In this document: in pieces, positions 9,116 through 18,367 of the stretch
Layout: the number at the start of each line of letters is the position of its first letter
Position numbering within the stretch: position 1 is the first letter of the stretch
Origin: Centipeda infelix ATCC 43532
GTDB taxonomy: Bacteria > Bacillota > Negativicutes > Selenomonadales > Selenomonadaceae
DNA length: 64,000 bases
Direction of reading: 5' to 3'
Assembly: GCF_000234095.1 (NCBI RefSeq)
Contig: NZ_JH376797.1
Coordinates: 593,667 to 657,666 of the forward strand
The notes under the pieces: model-generated
The model's database searches: none
Seen by the model: only the letters and a program-made list of their open reading frames with translations
What the model was told of the DNA's origin: nothing
Program-made: the position numbers and the translations under genes

Positions 9116-9481
9116 TCAACCGCTGACAATATGTTTTGCTGCAAACAGGGCAAAAAGTCCGAGTGCTATACTAAAAACGATATAAAGAACCGCGACCGTG
9201 TACAACCCCTCCTCAAGAAGGGTGAGGGTCTCAAGAGAGAATGTGGAAAACGTCGTAAAACCGCCGCAGATCCCCGTCTGCAAAAAGAGCACAAGACGCG
9301 GGTCAAGGCCGCTATGTCTTCCGACAAAGCCAACAATCAGTCCAATGCCAAAACAGCCAATCAGATTGACCACAAACGTGCCGAGTGGAAAGCCGCAGTC
9401 CAATTTCGGAACAACCTGCCCGAGGAGATAGCGACAAACAGCACCGAGTGCGCCGCCAAGCCCAACGGCTAGGAGATTCAT
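9116..9481 (-). CDS. crcB: Fluoride channel CrcB/Fluc
   Basis: Small inner-membrane fluoride exporter of 121 residues with four membrane segments. The family marks are GGALGAVCRY at 9-18, a conserved asparagine in GTFVVNLIGC and GGFTTFSTFS around 73-82. The ATG at 9481 overlaps the phosphatase stop as ATGA, so it is the last gene of the cobalamin run. A much longer in-frame reading upstream is antisense-like and not supported. There is no fluoride riboswitch, which fits a distal operon position. Channels of this type work as dimers; no second crcB lies beside it. Confidence 0.93.
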   Translation of the reverse strand: MNLLAVGLGGALGAVCRYLLGQVVPKLDCGFPLGTFVVNLIGCFGIGLIVGFVGRHSGLDPRLVLFLQTGICGGFTTFSTFSLETLTLLEEGLYTVAVLYIVFSIALGLFALFAAKHIVSG

Positions 9482-10098
9482 TGTCCAACTCCGCGCAGAT
9501 GCGAGGTATCGTTCATCAATGTCACAATGGCGAAGCCATCGTCTTCGAAACGAATCTTGTTGACTGCTGTGTTGAGCTGGGATATATGCCATATCGAACG
9601 AATCGGCATGGCAAGAATATCGGCAAGCAGGATGCGGATGGATGCTCCATGTGAGACGATGACAATGCGTTTGCCGCGATGCAGTTCTGCAATCGCACGC
9701 ACACGCCCCGCCACGCGTTTTTGAAAGTCCGGAAATGGCTCGCTGTCTGGAATATCCGCACACTCGGGATCGTTGTAGAACTGTTTCATCGCATTCGGAT
9801 TTTCTGCATTCACATCGCTGAAGCTCCGCCCCTCCCAGGCGCCGAAATTTAGCTCGCGCAACAAAGGATCTGAAATAACTCCTAACCCGAACCGCGCAGC
9901 AAGTGGTGCCGCAGTCTCCATTGCGCGCGTGAGATCACTCGCATAGACGGCATCCACATGATCAAGAGCGAGATTCCGCCCAAGTGCCTCTGCCTGTGTA
10001 CGCCCCGTCTCCGAGAGCGGCACATCCGAGTGTCCCTGAAAGCGTCCCGTTTGATTCCACTCTGTCTCCCCATGTCGGATGATGATGATTTCTGTCAT
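9478..10098 (-). CDS. cobC: Histidine phosphatase, probable alpha-ribazole phosphatase
   Basis: A 206-residue phosphoglycerate-mutase-fold phosphatase. The catalytic motif RHGETEWN is at residues 8-15, and the second histidine lies in VSHGASIR in the C-terminal half. On sequence alone it could be any histidine phosphatase. Its place between pduX and crcB in the cobalamin operon argues for removal of phosphate from alpha-ribazole phosphate or from adenosylcobalamin phosphate, the last step of nucleotide loop assembly. The downstream overlap with crcB is 4 bases. Confidence 0.8.
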   Translation of the reverse strand: MTEIIIIRHGETEWNQTGRFQGHSDVPLSETGRTQAEALGRNLALDHVDAVYASDLTRAMETAAPLAARFGLGVISDPLLRELNFGAWEGRSFSDVNAENPNAMKQFYNDPECADIPDSEPFPDFQKRVAGRVRAIAELHRGKRIVIVSHGASIRILLADILAMPIRSIWHISQLNTAVNKIRFEDDGFAIVTLMNDTSHLRGVGQ

Positions 10099-10119
10099 CT
10101 TCCTCTCTCCCTTATATAA

Positions 10120-10998
10120 TTATGGTCGAATCTCACAGACAACACCGCCGGAAATCAGGCGCACCGTCTGCATATAACGGTAACGTCCATCAAACTCCGC
10201 GGCAAGTTTCAGCGTCTTTTGCACAACATCCCGCTCCTGCAGATCCGACGCCCAGAGAACACCGACCACGGTTCCACTGTGTGCGACAAGGGTTCCGAGT
10301 GCCCCCCATCGCTGGGCAGAAACAATGAAGTCCTCCAAATGAGGCTTTTCCAAATGCTCCTGATTGAGCCGTGCACTTCCCGTCGCGACCTGACCCAGCA
10401 ACATTTCCTTCCGATGTCCTTCCGCGCGAAACGCCTGATCCACCATATGAAGAAGCTGCCGATATGCCGCATCTTGATTTCCGCGATTTCCCTTACTTTT
10501 ATAATATGTAATCGTGTCAACCGTTCCTCCCACATCGAAAATCGAAATGGAAAGGAGCGGGACATTGCCATACTGCCCGAAGAGTTCCCCTGTCGTATGG
10601 CTGACATGGGACAGCCCCCCAAACGCAATGCCATCGCTTGGCTCAATGGCAATAGCGATGGCCATGATCTCGCGCCCCGTAAGCTCCCGACCAAAGCTGC
10701 GTGCCGTCGCATAAGCGACTGCCGCGATATCCGCACTCGAGGATGCCATGCCCTTTCCCTGAGGAATTTCAGAGGCCAAACAGATGCCGAACGGAAGGGA
10801 ATCCTGTCCGATGTACGCAAGCGTTCGCGCCACTGCCTCCTCTGCCTTTGCACCAAGCCCGTGCATCCCCGTAAACGCATCGGAAACCGTCGCCACGGCA
10901 TACATACTGATTGGTGCAGTCACGAGGAAGGGTGTCCCATCGAGGACACCTTCCACAAGTTCGCCACAGGACGCCGGCGCTTTTGCAATTATCTCCAT
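10120..10998 (-). CDS. pduX: L-threonine kinase PduX-like (GHMP family)
   Basis: A 292-residue GHMP kinase. It starts with MEIIAKAPASCGEL, typical for PduX, and has the phosphate-binding motif PQGKGMASSSAD at about 97-108. PduX makes L-threonine phosphate, which CobD decarboxylates to the aminopropanol phosphate linker of cobalamin. The ATG at 10998 lies inside the cobS end (10-base overlap) and is preceded by GGGGG. A longer in-frame reading would cover most of cobS and is rejected. The partner decarboxylase cobD is not in the window. Confidence 0.85.
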   Translation of the reverse strand: MEIIAKAPASCGELVEGVLDGTPFLVTAPISMYAVATVSDAFTGMHGLGAKAEEAVARTLAYIGQDSLPFGICLASEIPQGKGMASSSADIAAVAYATARSFGRELTGREIMAIAIAIEPSDGIAFGGLSHVSHTTGELFGQYGNVPLLSISIFDVGGTVDTITYYKSKGNRGNQDAAYRQLLHMVDQAFRAEGHRKEMLLGQVATGSARLNQEHLEKPHLEDFIVSAQRWGALGTLVAHSGTVVGVLWASDLQERDVVQKTLKLAAEFDGRYRYMQTVRLISGGVVCEIRP

Positions 10999-11756
10999 AA
11001 GAGCCCCCAAACATTTGAATAAGATGAAGCTAGTGAAAATACCGCGAGGACAATGGTCTCCGTGAGTACGGTTGCAGCACCATAGACATCTCCTGTCACG
11101 CCTCCGAGAATCGCGGTCATCCAGCGGCAAAAGAGGAGTGCGAAGACAATGCCGAGCACAAGTGCGAGCGTCGCGAGGAGTCCGATCGGGATAACGAGTA
11201 CAGAGGTCGTAACGGCAGCAATCGCAACAGTCCCGCGATCCGCCATATCCGCGAACGTCTTCCCCATGCCGTCCGCGCGTGCATAGGGAAAGCACGAAAC
11301 GGCAAGCACCATCGCCATCCTGCCGATGATCGGCATGACGAAGAACACGGGTACAAGAAGAGGCGGACTCATATCAAGAAGCAGTGCAAACTGAAGGAAC
11401 ATGAGCAGGACAAAGGCCACGACACCGAACGAGCCGACACGGCTGTCCTTCATGATCTCAAGCTTGCGCTCGCGTTCGCGCCCCGAGAACACGCCATCCG
11501 CCGTATCCATAAAGCCGTCCGCATGGAGACCGCCCGTCAAGAGAAGGGGCAGGATCAGCAACAGCGCAGCAGTGAGTGCCCGCATTCCAAGAACAGAGAC
11601 GAGAATCCATGCGGCAAACGCGTAGCAGATCCCAAGCACAAGGCCGACAAGAGGAAAGAATCGCGTGCTGCGCCCGAAATCCTCCGCAGTCCATACGGTT
11701 TGCCGCACAATACGAATCCGTGTAAGAAATTGAAGACCGACCAGAAAAGAGTTCAT
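10989..11756 (-). CDS. cobS: Adenosylcobinamide-GDP ribazoletransferase
   Basis: Joins adenosylcobinamide-GDP and alpha-ribazole (or its phosphate) in the inner membrane. The 255-residue polytopic protein has the family segments FFPLVGLVLG near residue 35 and GGLHADGFMDTADG near 75-88; the acidic residues there are thought to bind metal. It overlaps cbiB by 4 bases and pduX by 10. Confidence 0.93.
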   Translation of the reverse strand: MNSFLVGLQFLTRIRIVRQTVWTAEDFGRSTRFFPLVGLVLGICYAFAAWILVSVLGMRALTAALLLILPLLLTGGLHADGFMDTADGVFSGRERERKLEIMKDSRVGSFGVVAFVLLMFLQFALLLDMSPPLLVPVFFVMPIIGRMAMVLAVSCFPYARADGMGKTFADMADRGTVAIAAVTTSVLVIPIGLLATLALVLGIVFALLFCRWMTAILGGVTGDVYGAATVLTETIVLAVFSLASSYSNVWGLLWR

Positions 11757-12721
11757 GAAACGCCTCTATGGTAGAGAGAAAATAGATAGTAAAAGAGCAG
11801 GAAGAGTACACTTGCTGTATACATGAGACGAATCGCTCCAAGGATGTGTTTCGCCGAGATATCCATATGCGCATCGCCCATATAGGCACGGAAATGCCTC
11901 TCTCCAAAATAATAATTCACACCGCCAAGACGGATATGCAGTGCGCCCGCAACTGGGGCCTCCGCATGACCGCCGTTCGGGCTCGGATGCCCTGCCGCAT
12001 CGCGCACGAGGATGTTCAGCGCGTTGCGTCCATCATAGCCGAGGAGGTACGCCGCCATCACAAAGAGCATCCCCGTGATGCGTGCCGGGACGAAGTTCAG
12101 TACATCGTCCACACGTGCCGCCATACGCCCAAAGTAAAGGTAGCGCTCATTCTTGTAGCCAAGCATGGAATCCATCGTATTCGCCGCACGATAGAGTACG
12201 GCAAGCGGCGCACCGCCGAACGCAAAGAAGAAGAGCGGTGCTATCACACCGTCCACCGTATTTTCCGCCACGGTCTCAATTGCCGCGCGCGCCGCATCCG
12301 CCTCATCGAGCTGTGCCGTGTCACGCCCAACAATGTAGCCGACGTGCTCCCGTGCCGCTGCAAGATCGCCCTTGACCAGCAGTGCGTGAATGTCCTGCCC
12401 CGCCTTTGCAAGCATACGCGGCGAAATGCAGAAGTAGAGCAGGATCATGCTGACCAGATCCGCGCCCCACGCAACGGGAAGCTCGCGAGCCGCAAGCAGC
12501 AGCCCCTCTGCACATGCGTAAGATATACAAAGTACGAGCAGAGTGAGAAATGCCCCCATCGCAAATTTACGCTGATCGCTTCCGTTTGTGGGATAGAGCA
12601 GTCGATCCAACCAACCGATCAGACGACCAAGTACCGCAACGGGATGCCAGCGCGACTGCGGGTCGCCAAGCACGGTATCGAGAAAGAATGCCGCCATGGC
12701 AATGAGCGAGGCAGGGATCAT
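11753..12721 (-). CDS. cbiB: Adenosylcobinamide-phosphate synthase
   Basis: Attaches aminopropanol phosphate to adenosylcobyric acid. The 322-residue membrane protein opens with an LDTVLGDPQSRWHPV segment (residues 14-28), the family signature. The central part is AAIETVAENTVDGVIAPLFF, followed by RAANTMDSMLGYKNERY. The start overlaps the cbiP stop (ATGA) and the end overlaps cobS. Confidence 0.94.
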   Translation of the reverse strand: MIPASLIAMAAFFLDTVLGDPQSRWHPVAVLGRLIGWLDRLLYPTNGSDQRKFAMGAFLTLLVLCISYACAEGLLLAARELPVAWGADLVSMILLYFCISPRMLAKAGQDIHALLVKGDLAAAREHVGYIVGRDTAQLDEADAARAAIETVAENTVDGVIAPLFFFAFGGAPLAVLYRAANTMDSMLGYKNERYLYFGRMAARVDDVLNFVPARITGMLFVMAAYLLGYDGRNALNILVRDAAGHPSPNGGHAEAPVAGALHIRLGGVNYYFGERHFRAYMGDAHMDISAKHILGAIRLMYTASVLFLLFYYLFSLYHRGVS

Positions 12722-14241
12722 CGATCCCCCTCCAGAATCGCCTGCAGCTTCTCCATATCGAGGCTCGCACGCACCGTCTCCGCAAGGCGGTCATAGGCAC
12801 GTTCCTTCTCCTCACGATAGCGGTACTGCACAGGTATTTCCGACCAACCGCGCTGTACGCGCAATCGGTTCAACAGACTGCGCCGAAAATCGTCGTCGTC
12901 GAAGATGCCGTGAATGTATGTACCTATGACAAGCCCGTCGGACGAAACAGCACCGTCGGACACAAAATGATCTTCCTGAGCAATATGGAATGGACGAATG
13001 GTCTTCTCCAAGAAGTCCGTCTGCCCCATATGAATCTCATAGCCAAGAAGATTTCTCCCGAAAATGTGCGCCCCAAGAAAACTAAAATCCGCGGATGCTG
13101 TCACCTGACGCAGACGTTTCTGCGCCGCAAACGTCGTCTCACTCGGAAGGTAAGCAAATCCTGCTGTCTCGTCGTGCTCTGACTCTGTATGCAGCGGGTC
13201 ACGTACAACTTTGCCAAGCATCTGATAGCCACCACAGATACCAAAGAGCGGCGTACCCACCGTCACACGCTCCCGAATCGCGGTTTCAAGCCCCGTTTCG
13301 CGGATGTAGAGCAGATCCTCCGTCGTGTTCTTTGAGCCCGGCAGCAGGATGAGATCGGGTGAACCGAGTTCATCGGGAGTTGTCACATAGTAAAGCGCGA
13401 CATCCGGCTCACCCGCAAGTGCATCAAAATCCGTAAAATTCGAGAGTTTTGGCGTACGGATGACTGCGATTTTCAACTGATCGTCACGCGCGGAAGTATC
13501 TCCATAACGTTTCTCATCCAGAGATACCGAATCCTCCTCGTCGATGCCGAGCTGTTCGATATGCGGAACGACACCGAGTACGGGCTTACCCGTTTTTTTC
13601 TCAAGGAAGTCGAGCGCAGGGGTCAGCAACGTCACATCCCCACGGAATTTATTGATGACAAGCCCCTTGATGAGGGCACGTTCCTCTGCGTCAAGCAGTT
13701 CAAGGGTCCCAACGAGAGAGGCAAGCGCACCGCCGCGGTCGATATCCGCGATGAGGAGGACGGGGGCTTGCAGATGCTTCGCCACACGCATATTGACGAT
13801 ATCATTCGCCTTGAGATTGATCTCGGCGGGACTGCCTGCTCCCTCAATCACGAGCAGATCGTATTCCGCACGGAGGCGATCAAGTGCCTCTTCGACAGCC
13901 CCCCACGCCTTGAGTGAGTAGCCCTTATGGTATTCGCGTGCACTCATGTTTCCGACCGGTTCGCCCATAATGACGACCTGCGACTGGGAGTTTCCCGTCG
14001 GTTTCAGAAGCACAGGGTTCATATCGACCATGGGGGCAAGTCCCGCCGCCTCCGCCTGTGCGACCTGCGCGCGCCCCATCTCGCGCCCGTCAAGGGTGAC
14101 ATAGGAGTTCAGCGCCATATTCTGTGCTTTGAACGGAACAGTGCGCCGCCCCTCCTGATGAAAGATGCGGCAAAGAGCCGTTGTCAGAATACTTTTACCA
14201 ACATGGGAGCTCGTGCCCATCAGCATAATGCTCTTTGCCAT
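12718..14241 (-). CDS. cbiP: Adenosylcobyric acid synthase
   Basis: Glutamine- and ATP-dependent amidation of four carboxylates (b, d, e, g) of the corrin ring. It has 507 residues. The N-terminal dethiobiotin-synthetase-like domain has GTSSHVGKS at 9-17. The C-terminal class I glutamine amidotransferase domain has its catalytic cysteine in FGICGGYQML and a later histidine in GTYIHGIFD. It abuts cobU directly and overlaps cbiB by 4 bases. Also called cobQ. Confidence 0.96.
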   Translation of the reverse strand: MAKSIMLMGTSSHVGKSILTTALCRIFHQEGRRTVPFKAQNMALNSYVTLDGREMGRAQVAQAEAAGLAPMVDMNPVLLKPTGNSQSQVVIMGEPVGNMSAREYHKGYSLKAWGAVEEALDRLRAEYDLLVIEGAGSPAEINLKANDIVNMRVAKHLQAPVLLIADIDRGGALASLVGTLELLDAEERALIKGLVINKFRGDVTLLTPALDFLEKKTGKPVLGVVPHIEQLGIDEEDSVSLDEKRYGDTSARDDQLKIAVIRTPKLSNFTDFDALAGEPDVALYYVTTPDELGSPDLILLPGSKNTTEDLLYIRETGLETAIRERVTVGTPLFGICGGYQMLGKVVRDPLHTESEHDETAGFAYLPSETTFAAQKRLRQVTASADFSFLGAHIFGRNLLGYEIHMGQTDFLEKTIRPFHIAQEDHFVSDGAVSSDGLVIGTYIHGIFDDDDFRRSLLNRLRVQRGWSEIPVQYRYREEKERAYDRLAETVRASLDMEKLQAILEGDR

Positions 14242-14813
14242 CAGATCGCCTCCGCAAGTTTCTTAATATTTACGGGAATCCCGCAGGTGACGAGATAGAC
14301 CTCTGTCGCACTCCGCGCAATCTGTTGATTTGCGAGTCCCGCCATATCCCGATAGAGCCGCCCGAGACGATGCTCCGGAACGATGCCCGCCCCCACCTCA
14401 TTTGTCACAAAGATCGTGGTTGCATCGACCTCCTCAGCCGCCTGAATGAGTGCTTGGATCCGCTCCTCCACATGGAGGGAAAAGGCATCCCGTTCCTGTT
14501 CTTCCTCGGAATATTGGAGCATATCGTTGCTCAGAAACATGGTGATACAATCGAAGAGAATCACGCCATGCTCCGCTCCTGCGGCACGAATGGCATTCTC
14601 TGTATCAAAGGGGGCTTCATAGGTCGCCCAGTCTGCAGGCCGGCGGGACTGGTGAAGGTCAACACGCACCTGCATCTCTGCATCGTAGACCTGCGCGGTC
14701 GCAATGTAGGCAACCTGCGTCCCATGCGTTGCGGCACAATGCGCGGCATAACGCTCGGCAAATGCAGATTTTCCAGAGCGGACGCCGCCCGTGACAAGAA
14801 TTATCTGCCCCAT
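14241..14813 (-). CDS. cobU: Adenosylcobinamide kinase / guanylyltransferase
   Basis: Bifunctional enzyme that phosphorylates adenosylcobinamide and transfers GMP to it. It has 190 residues, with the P-loop GGVRSGKSAFAE at about 8-19, the histidine-bearing HQSRRPADWAT segment, and FVTNEVGAGIVPE. I chose the ATG at 14813: GGAGG stands 10 bases upstream, whereas an ATG three codons earlier is too close to it. It overlaps cbiA by 13 bases. Confidence 0.94.
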   Translation of the reverse strand: MGQIILVTGGVRSGKSAFAERYAAHCAATHGTQVAYIATAQVYDAEMQVRVDLHQSRRPADWATYEAPFDTENAIRAAGAEHGVILFDCITMFLSNDMLQYSEEEQERDAFSLHVEERIQALIQAAEEVDATTIFVTNEVGAGIVPEHRLGRLYRDMAGLANQQIARSATEVYLVTCGIPVNIKKLAEAI

Positions 14814-16168
14814 CTGCAACATGCCTCCACAAAACGCTCGGCAGCCGAACTGCATCCCGCGAAATGCAGATGCAGATAGCTGCCAAGCGCGTTCTTATAG
14901 ATACATCCTGCCGCATACTGCGCTCCGTTGCGCAGCTTCGTGAAGCGAAATGGACGCACAATCTCAGCCGTCCCATCCGTCTCCTCAACGGAGAAGTGAA
15001 ACTCATGCCCATGCAGAAGAAGCCCGGCAGAGCCAAGGACGGTATCCACGGTCTGCTCCGCCTCCACATAGCCGACCATCTGCAGTTTCTCCGTCATGCG
15101 TGCACGCAGGGGGAATACCCCTGCCATCTCATGCTCTGCACCCGCAAAATCGACAAGCGACCGCATCAGATACATATAGCCGCCGCATTCGGCGTAGACG
15201 GGCATTCCCGCCTCTGCCGCACGACGAATGGAGGCACGCATGGAGGTGTTTGCAGAAAGCCGCCCCGCAAACATCTCGGGGAAGCCCCCGCCGATGATGA
15301 TGCCGTTCACGTCGGGCAGTGTTTCATCATGCAGGGGGCTGAACTCTACAATCTCCGCGCCGCGCACCTCAAGTTCTGCAAGACTTGCCGCATAGTAAAA
15401 CGAAAACGCCTCGTCCCGCGCGACACCAATACGCACGGGAACGGTTTTCTTCTCGCTTCTGTCCTCTGCAATCGTCAGCGGTTCGGCACCGCGAGCAAGT
15501 TCCAGAATCCCGTCCAGATCCAGCCCCGCCTCTACACGCGCCCTCACGGCGCGAACCGTTTCCGCCGCCGCATGTTCCTCGACAGGGGTCAGTCCAAGAT
15601 GTCGCTCGGGCAGTGCCAGTGCGGCATCTCGGCGCAGCGCACCGTAGACACGCAGATCAATGCCTGACATCGCCTCACGGATCATCTCCTCATGCGTCTC
15701 ACTGCCAAGACGGTTGAGGAGGACTCCCGCAAGATTCAGTTCGCGATCATAGGTGCGGAAACCGAGTGCCGTCGCTGCCGCCGATGCACCAACCGACTTT
15801 GCATCAATGACGAGGAGGACGGGGGCGCCCAGAGCCTTTGCAATTGCAGCAGTCGAGCTGATGCCGCGCCGTCCGCCGTCATAGAGCCCCATGACACCCT
15901 CGATGACGGCGATATCCGCACCCGCACATTCGCGTGCGAAAATCTCCGTCAGCCGATCCTTGGGAACAAGCCATGTGTCGAGATTATGTCCCGTACGGCC
16001 GCTCGCGAGTTGGTGATAGCCAAGATCGATATAGTCCGGCCCCACCTTGAACGACTGCACACAAAGACCACGCGCGCGCAGAGCCGCGAGAAGCCCCGTC
16101 ACAAGTGTCGTCTTGCCGCCGCCCGACTGTGTCGCCGCAATGACAATGCGCGGAATATTCCACTGCAT
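14801..16168 (-). CDS. cbiA: Cobyrinate a,c-diamide synthase
   Basis: Amidates the a and c side chains of cobyrinate using glutamine and ATP. It has 455 residues. The N-terminal ATPase domain has SGGGKTT at 15-21. The GEGVMGLYDGG-like segment (EGVMGLYDGGR) is around 87-97. The glutaminase domain has its cysteine in YAECGGYMYL and a histidine in SYLHLHF near the C-terminus. It follows cbiC by 11 bases. Confidence 0.95.
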   Translation of the reverse strand: MQWNIPRIVIAATQSGGGKTTLVTGLLAALRARGLCVQSFKVGPDYIDLGYHQLASGRTGHNLDTWLVPKDRLTEIFARECAGADIAVIEGVMGLYDGGRRGISSTAAIAKALGAPVLLVIDAKSVGASAAATALGFRTYDRELNLAGVLLNRLGSETHEEMIREAMSGIDLRVYGALRRDAALALPERHLGLTPVEEHAAAETVRAVRARVEAGLDLDGILELARGAEPLTIAEDRSEKKTVPVRIGVARDEAFSFYYAASLAELEVRGAEIVEFSPLHDETLPDVNGIIIGGGFPEMFAGRLSANTSMRASIRRAAEAGMPVYAECGGYMYLMRSLVDFAGAEHEMAGVFPLRARMTEKLQMVGYVEAEQTVDTVLGSAGLLLHGHEFHFSVEETDGTAEIVRPFRFTKLRNGAQYAAGCIYKNALGSYLHLHFAGCSSAAERFVEACCRWGR

Positions 16169-16179
16169 GAGTTTTCTCC

Positions 16180-16815
16180 TTAGGGACGTGTATTGTCAAT
16201 GGTATACATGAGCGCGTTGATCGCCGCTGCTGCGATTGGACTTCCGCCCTTCGTTCCCTCAACTGTGATGTACGGGACAATCCCGTTCTCTGCAAGCTCC
16301 GCCTTGGATTCCGCAGCACCCACGAATCCGACAGGGATTCCCACGATACACGCAGGACGAATCCCCTCCTCACGCACAAGGCGCAGCACCTCAAAGAGTG
16401 CCGTAGGAGCATTGCCGATAGCGACGATACTGCCGTCAAGATCCTTGCCAAATCGACGCATGGCGACCATGGAACGCGTAATTCCAAGCTCCTTTGCCTC
16501 AGCGGCAATCTCTGGATCAGCGACCAGACAGTGTACCTCACCGCCGAAGGATGCGAGCTTCTTCTTGTTGATGCCTGTACGCACCATCTCAACATCCGTG
16601 TAGATGTGTGCGCCTGCCTTCAGTGCCTCGATGGCGCGGTCAATCGCCTCGGGATGCACACGCGTGATCGGCGCATAGCCGACATCACCCGAGGCGTGAA
16701 TCAGGCGCGAATAGAGCTTCGTCGCGCGCTCATCCAGATGCAGTTCCGCCAGATGGGGGGCAATCAGCTCCATGCTACGGTTTTCAATTGCCATTGGTGC
16801 CTTGATAAAGTCCAT
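16180..16815 (-). CDS. cbiC: Cobalt-precorrin-8 methylmutase
   Basis: Moves the C11 methyl group to C12 to give cobyrinate. The 211-residue protein has the conserved histidine thought to be catalytic at His40 in LIHASGDVGY. The GMNKKKL-like segment (GINKKKLASFGG) and the PVGFVGAAESK motif in the C-terminal half are typical of CbiC/CobH. It lies between cbiJ and cbiA. Confidence 0.94.
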   Translation of the reverse strand: MDFIKAPMAIENRSMELIAPHLAELHLDERATKLYSRLIHASGDVGYAPITRVHPEAIDRAIEALKAGAHIYTDVEMVRTGINKKKLASFGGEVHCLVADPEIAAEAKELGITRSMVAMRRFGKDLDGSIVAIGNAPTALFEVLRLVREEGIRPACIVGIPVGFVGAAESKAELAENGIVPYITVEGTKGGSPIAAAAINALMYTIDNTRP

Positions 16816-16832
16816 GAAAAAAACTCCGATTT

Positions 16833-17615
16833 CTACGATTCCATCACCGAATCGACAAATTGCTTTACTTCCTCAAAGGTATGTGCCAAATGCGGATAAT
16901 CGAGCACGGGGCGATCAATCACAATGACAGGCAGGCCCAAATCTTCCGCTGCTTGGAATTTTGCATCCGTACCGCCAATCGTCCCGCTGTTCTTCGTCAC
17001 AATGACATCCGCTTTGTACTTTTCATACATTGCACGATTCAGCTCGCGCGAAAACGGTCCCTGCATTGCGATGATCTGTGCCGGTGTCAGGCCAAGCCCC
17101 TCACAGAGGGCAATCACATCTGCCGTCGGCAGGACACGCGCAATCAGCGTACAGTCTGCCAGCGGCTCTGCCCGCACAAAGCGTTCCAGATTGCGGCTGC
17201 CCGTCGTCAGAAATACGTTTCTCCCAAGCCGTGCAGCCGTCTCTGCCGCCTCCTCGTAGGAGTGTACGAGATGCACATTTTCATATGAAATATTCGTCAG
17301 ATCGCGCTCAAAGCGGATGTAGGGAATCCCCTCCGCCGTGCATGCTGTCATGGCATTGCGTGAGACATTGACGGCGTAGGGATGGGTTGCATCTACAAAG
17401 GCGCGGATACCGTGCTCCTTGAAAAAAACGCGGAGCCCATCCTCATCGAGCGGTGTATCGTTGATGAGCAGATGACCGATGGCCTTTTCCCTCTGCTCTG
17501 CAAGGAGCTGCTGCCCATAGGAGCTAACCACCGACGCAGCCACATCATAGCCTGCCGCACAGAGGCAGCGCACGATCTCACGCCCGTCCTGCGTTCCCGC
17601 TGCTGTGAATATCAA
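16833..17615 (-). CDS. cbiJ: Cobalt-precorrin-6A reductase
   Basis: NAD(P)H-dependent reduction of the macrocycle. The 260-residue protein of the CobK/CbiJ family starts MIFTAAGTQDGRE, with AFVDATHPYAVNVS (about 73-86), LTTGSRNLERF and VTKNSGTIGGTDAK, all family blocks. The start codon overlaps the cbiH stop by 4 bases. Confidence 0.92.
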   Translation of the reverse strand: MIFTAAGTQDGREIVRCLCAAGYDVAASVVSSYGQQLLAEQREKAIGHLLINDTPLDEDGLRVFFKEHGIRAFVDATHPYAVNVSRNAMTACTAEGIPYIRFERDLTNISYENVHLVHSYEEAAETAARLGRNVFLTTGSRNLERFVRAEPLADCTLIARVLPTADVIALCEGLGLTPAQIIAMQGPFSRELNRAMYEKYKADVIVTKNSGTIGGTDAKFQAAEDLGLPVIVIDRPVLDYPHLAHTFEEVKQFVDSVMES

Positions 17616-18367
17616 AGCCCCGGCTCCCGCTTCTGATAGCCGCGCGGCGTAATCATCCAGTCACCCACCTGCCGCGTCTTCGAGTTGCCAATGATGACAA
17701 GCGAGAACATATTGATGTCCTCCTTCGTAAATTCACCGAGCGTCGAGATCAACACGGCCTCATTCGTACGGCTTGCCCCCGTTACAATGCCGACGGGAGT
17801 TTCGGGTGCGCGATGGCGCAGAAAAATTTCCTGCACCGCATTGATCTGCCCCACGCGCTTATTGCTGCGCGGATTATAGAGTGCCGTGACAAAGTCGCCC
17901 TGTGCCGCCAGCTCCGCACGCTCCTGAATGATCTCCCACGGTGTGAGCAGATCGGAGAGGCTGATAACGACAAAATCATGCATAATGGGCGCACCGAGAA
18001 GTCCTGCCGCCGCGCTCATCGCAGAGACACCGGGAATGACCCCGCCAAACTCGGGACGCTCCGCTTCATCCATCTTCACGAGCAGTTCGAGAACCAGTCC
18101 CGCCATGCCATAGATACCGGCATCGCCGCTCGATATAACGACGACCGTCTCTCCCTCCGATGCAGCCTTGAGTGCCGCGCGACAGCGGTCAATCTCCTGC
18201 GTCATCCCCGTATCGAGCACCGTTTTCCCCTCGACCAGCTCCGCAATCAGATCCACATATCGCTTGTACCCGACCACCGTCGTCGCCTCTTCGATTGTGC
18301 GACGCGCACGATAGGTCATATCATCCAGACTGCCGGGGCCGATGCCCACAACACTTATTTTTCCCAT
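17612..18367 (-). CDS. cbiH: Cobalt-precorrin-3 C17-methyltransferase
   Basis: SAM-dependent ring-contracting methyltransferase of 251 residues. It starts MGKISVVGIGPGSLDDMT, followed by VVISSGDAGIYGMAG and the family-specific TALYNPRSNKR segment that marks CbiH/CobJ. The ATG at 18367 lies in the end of cbiG (13-base overlap). The longer in-frame reading starting at 18442 has no family match in its extra residues. The neighbours cbiG and cbiJ act before and after it. Confidence 0.93.
   Translation of the reverse strand: MGKISVVGIGPGSLDDMTYRARRTIEEATTVVGYKRYVDLIAELVEGKTVLDTGMTQEIDRCRAALKAASEGETVVVISSGDAGIYGMAGLVLELLVKMDEAERPEFGGVIPGVSAMSAAAGLLGAPIMHDFVVISLSDLLTPWEIIQERAELAAQGDFVTALYNPRSNKRVGQINAVQEIFLRHRAPETPVGIVTGASRTNEAVLISTLGEFTKEDINMFSLVIIGNSKTRQVGDWMITPRGYQKREPGL

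Noticed and set aside
9482..9763. N-terminal extension of the crcB frame
   Set aside because: The extra residues are arginine- and cysteine-rich, run antisense-like through the phosphatase gene and have no family match; the ATG at 9481 gives a complete channel.
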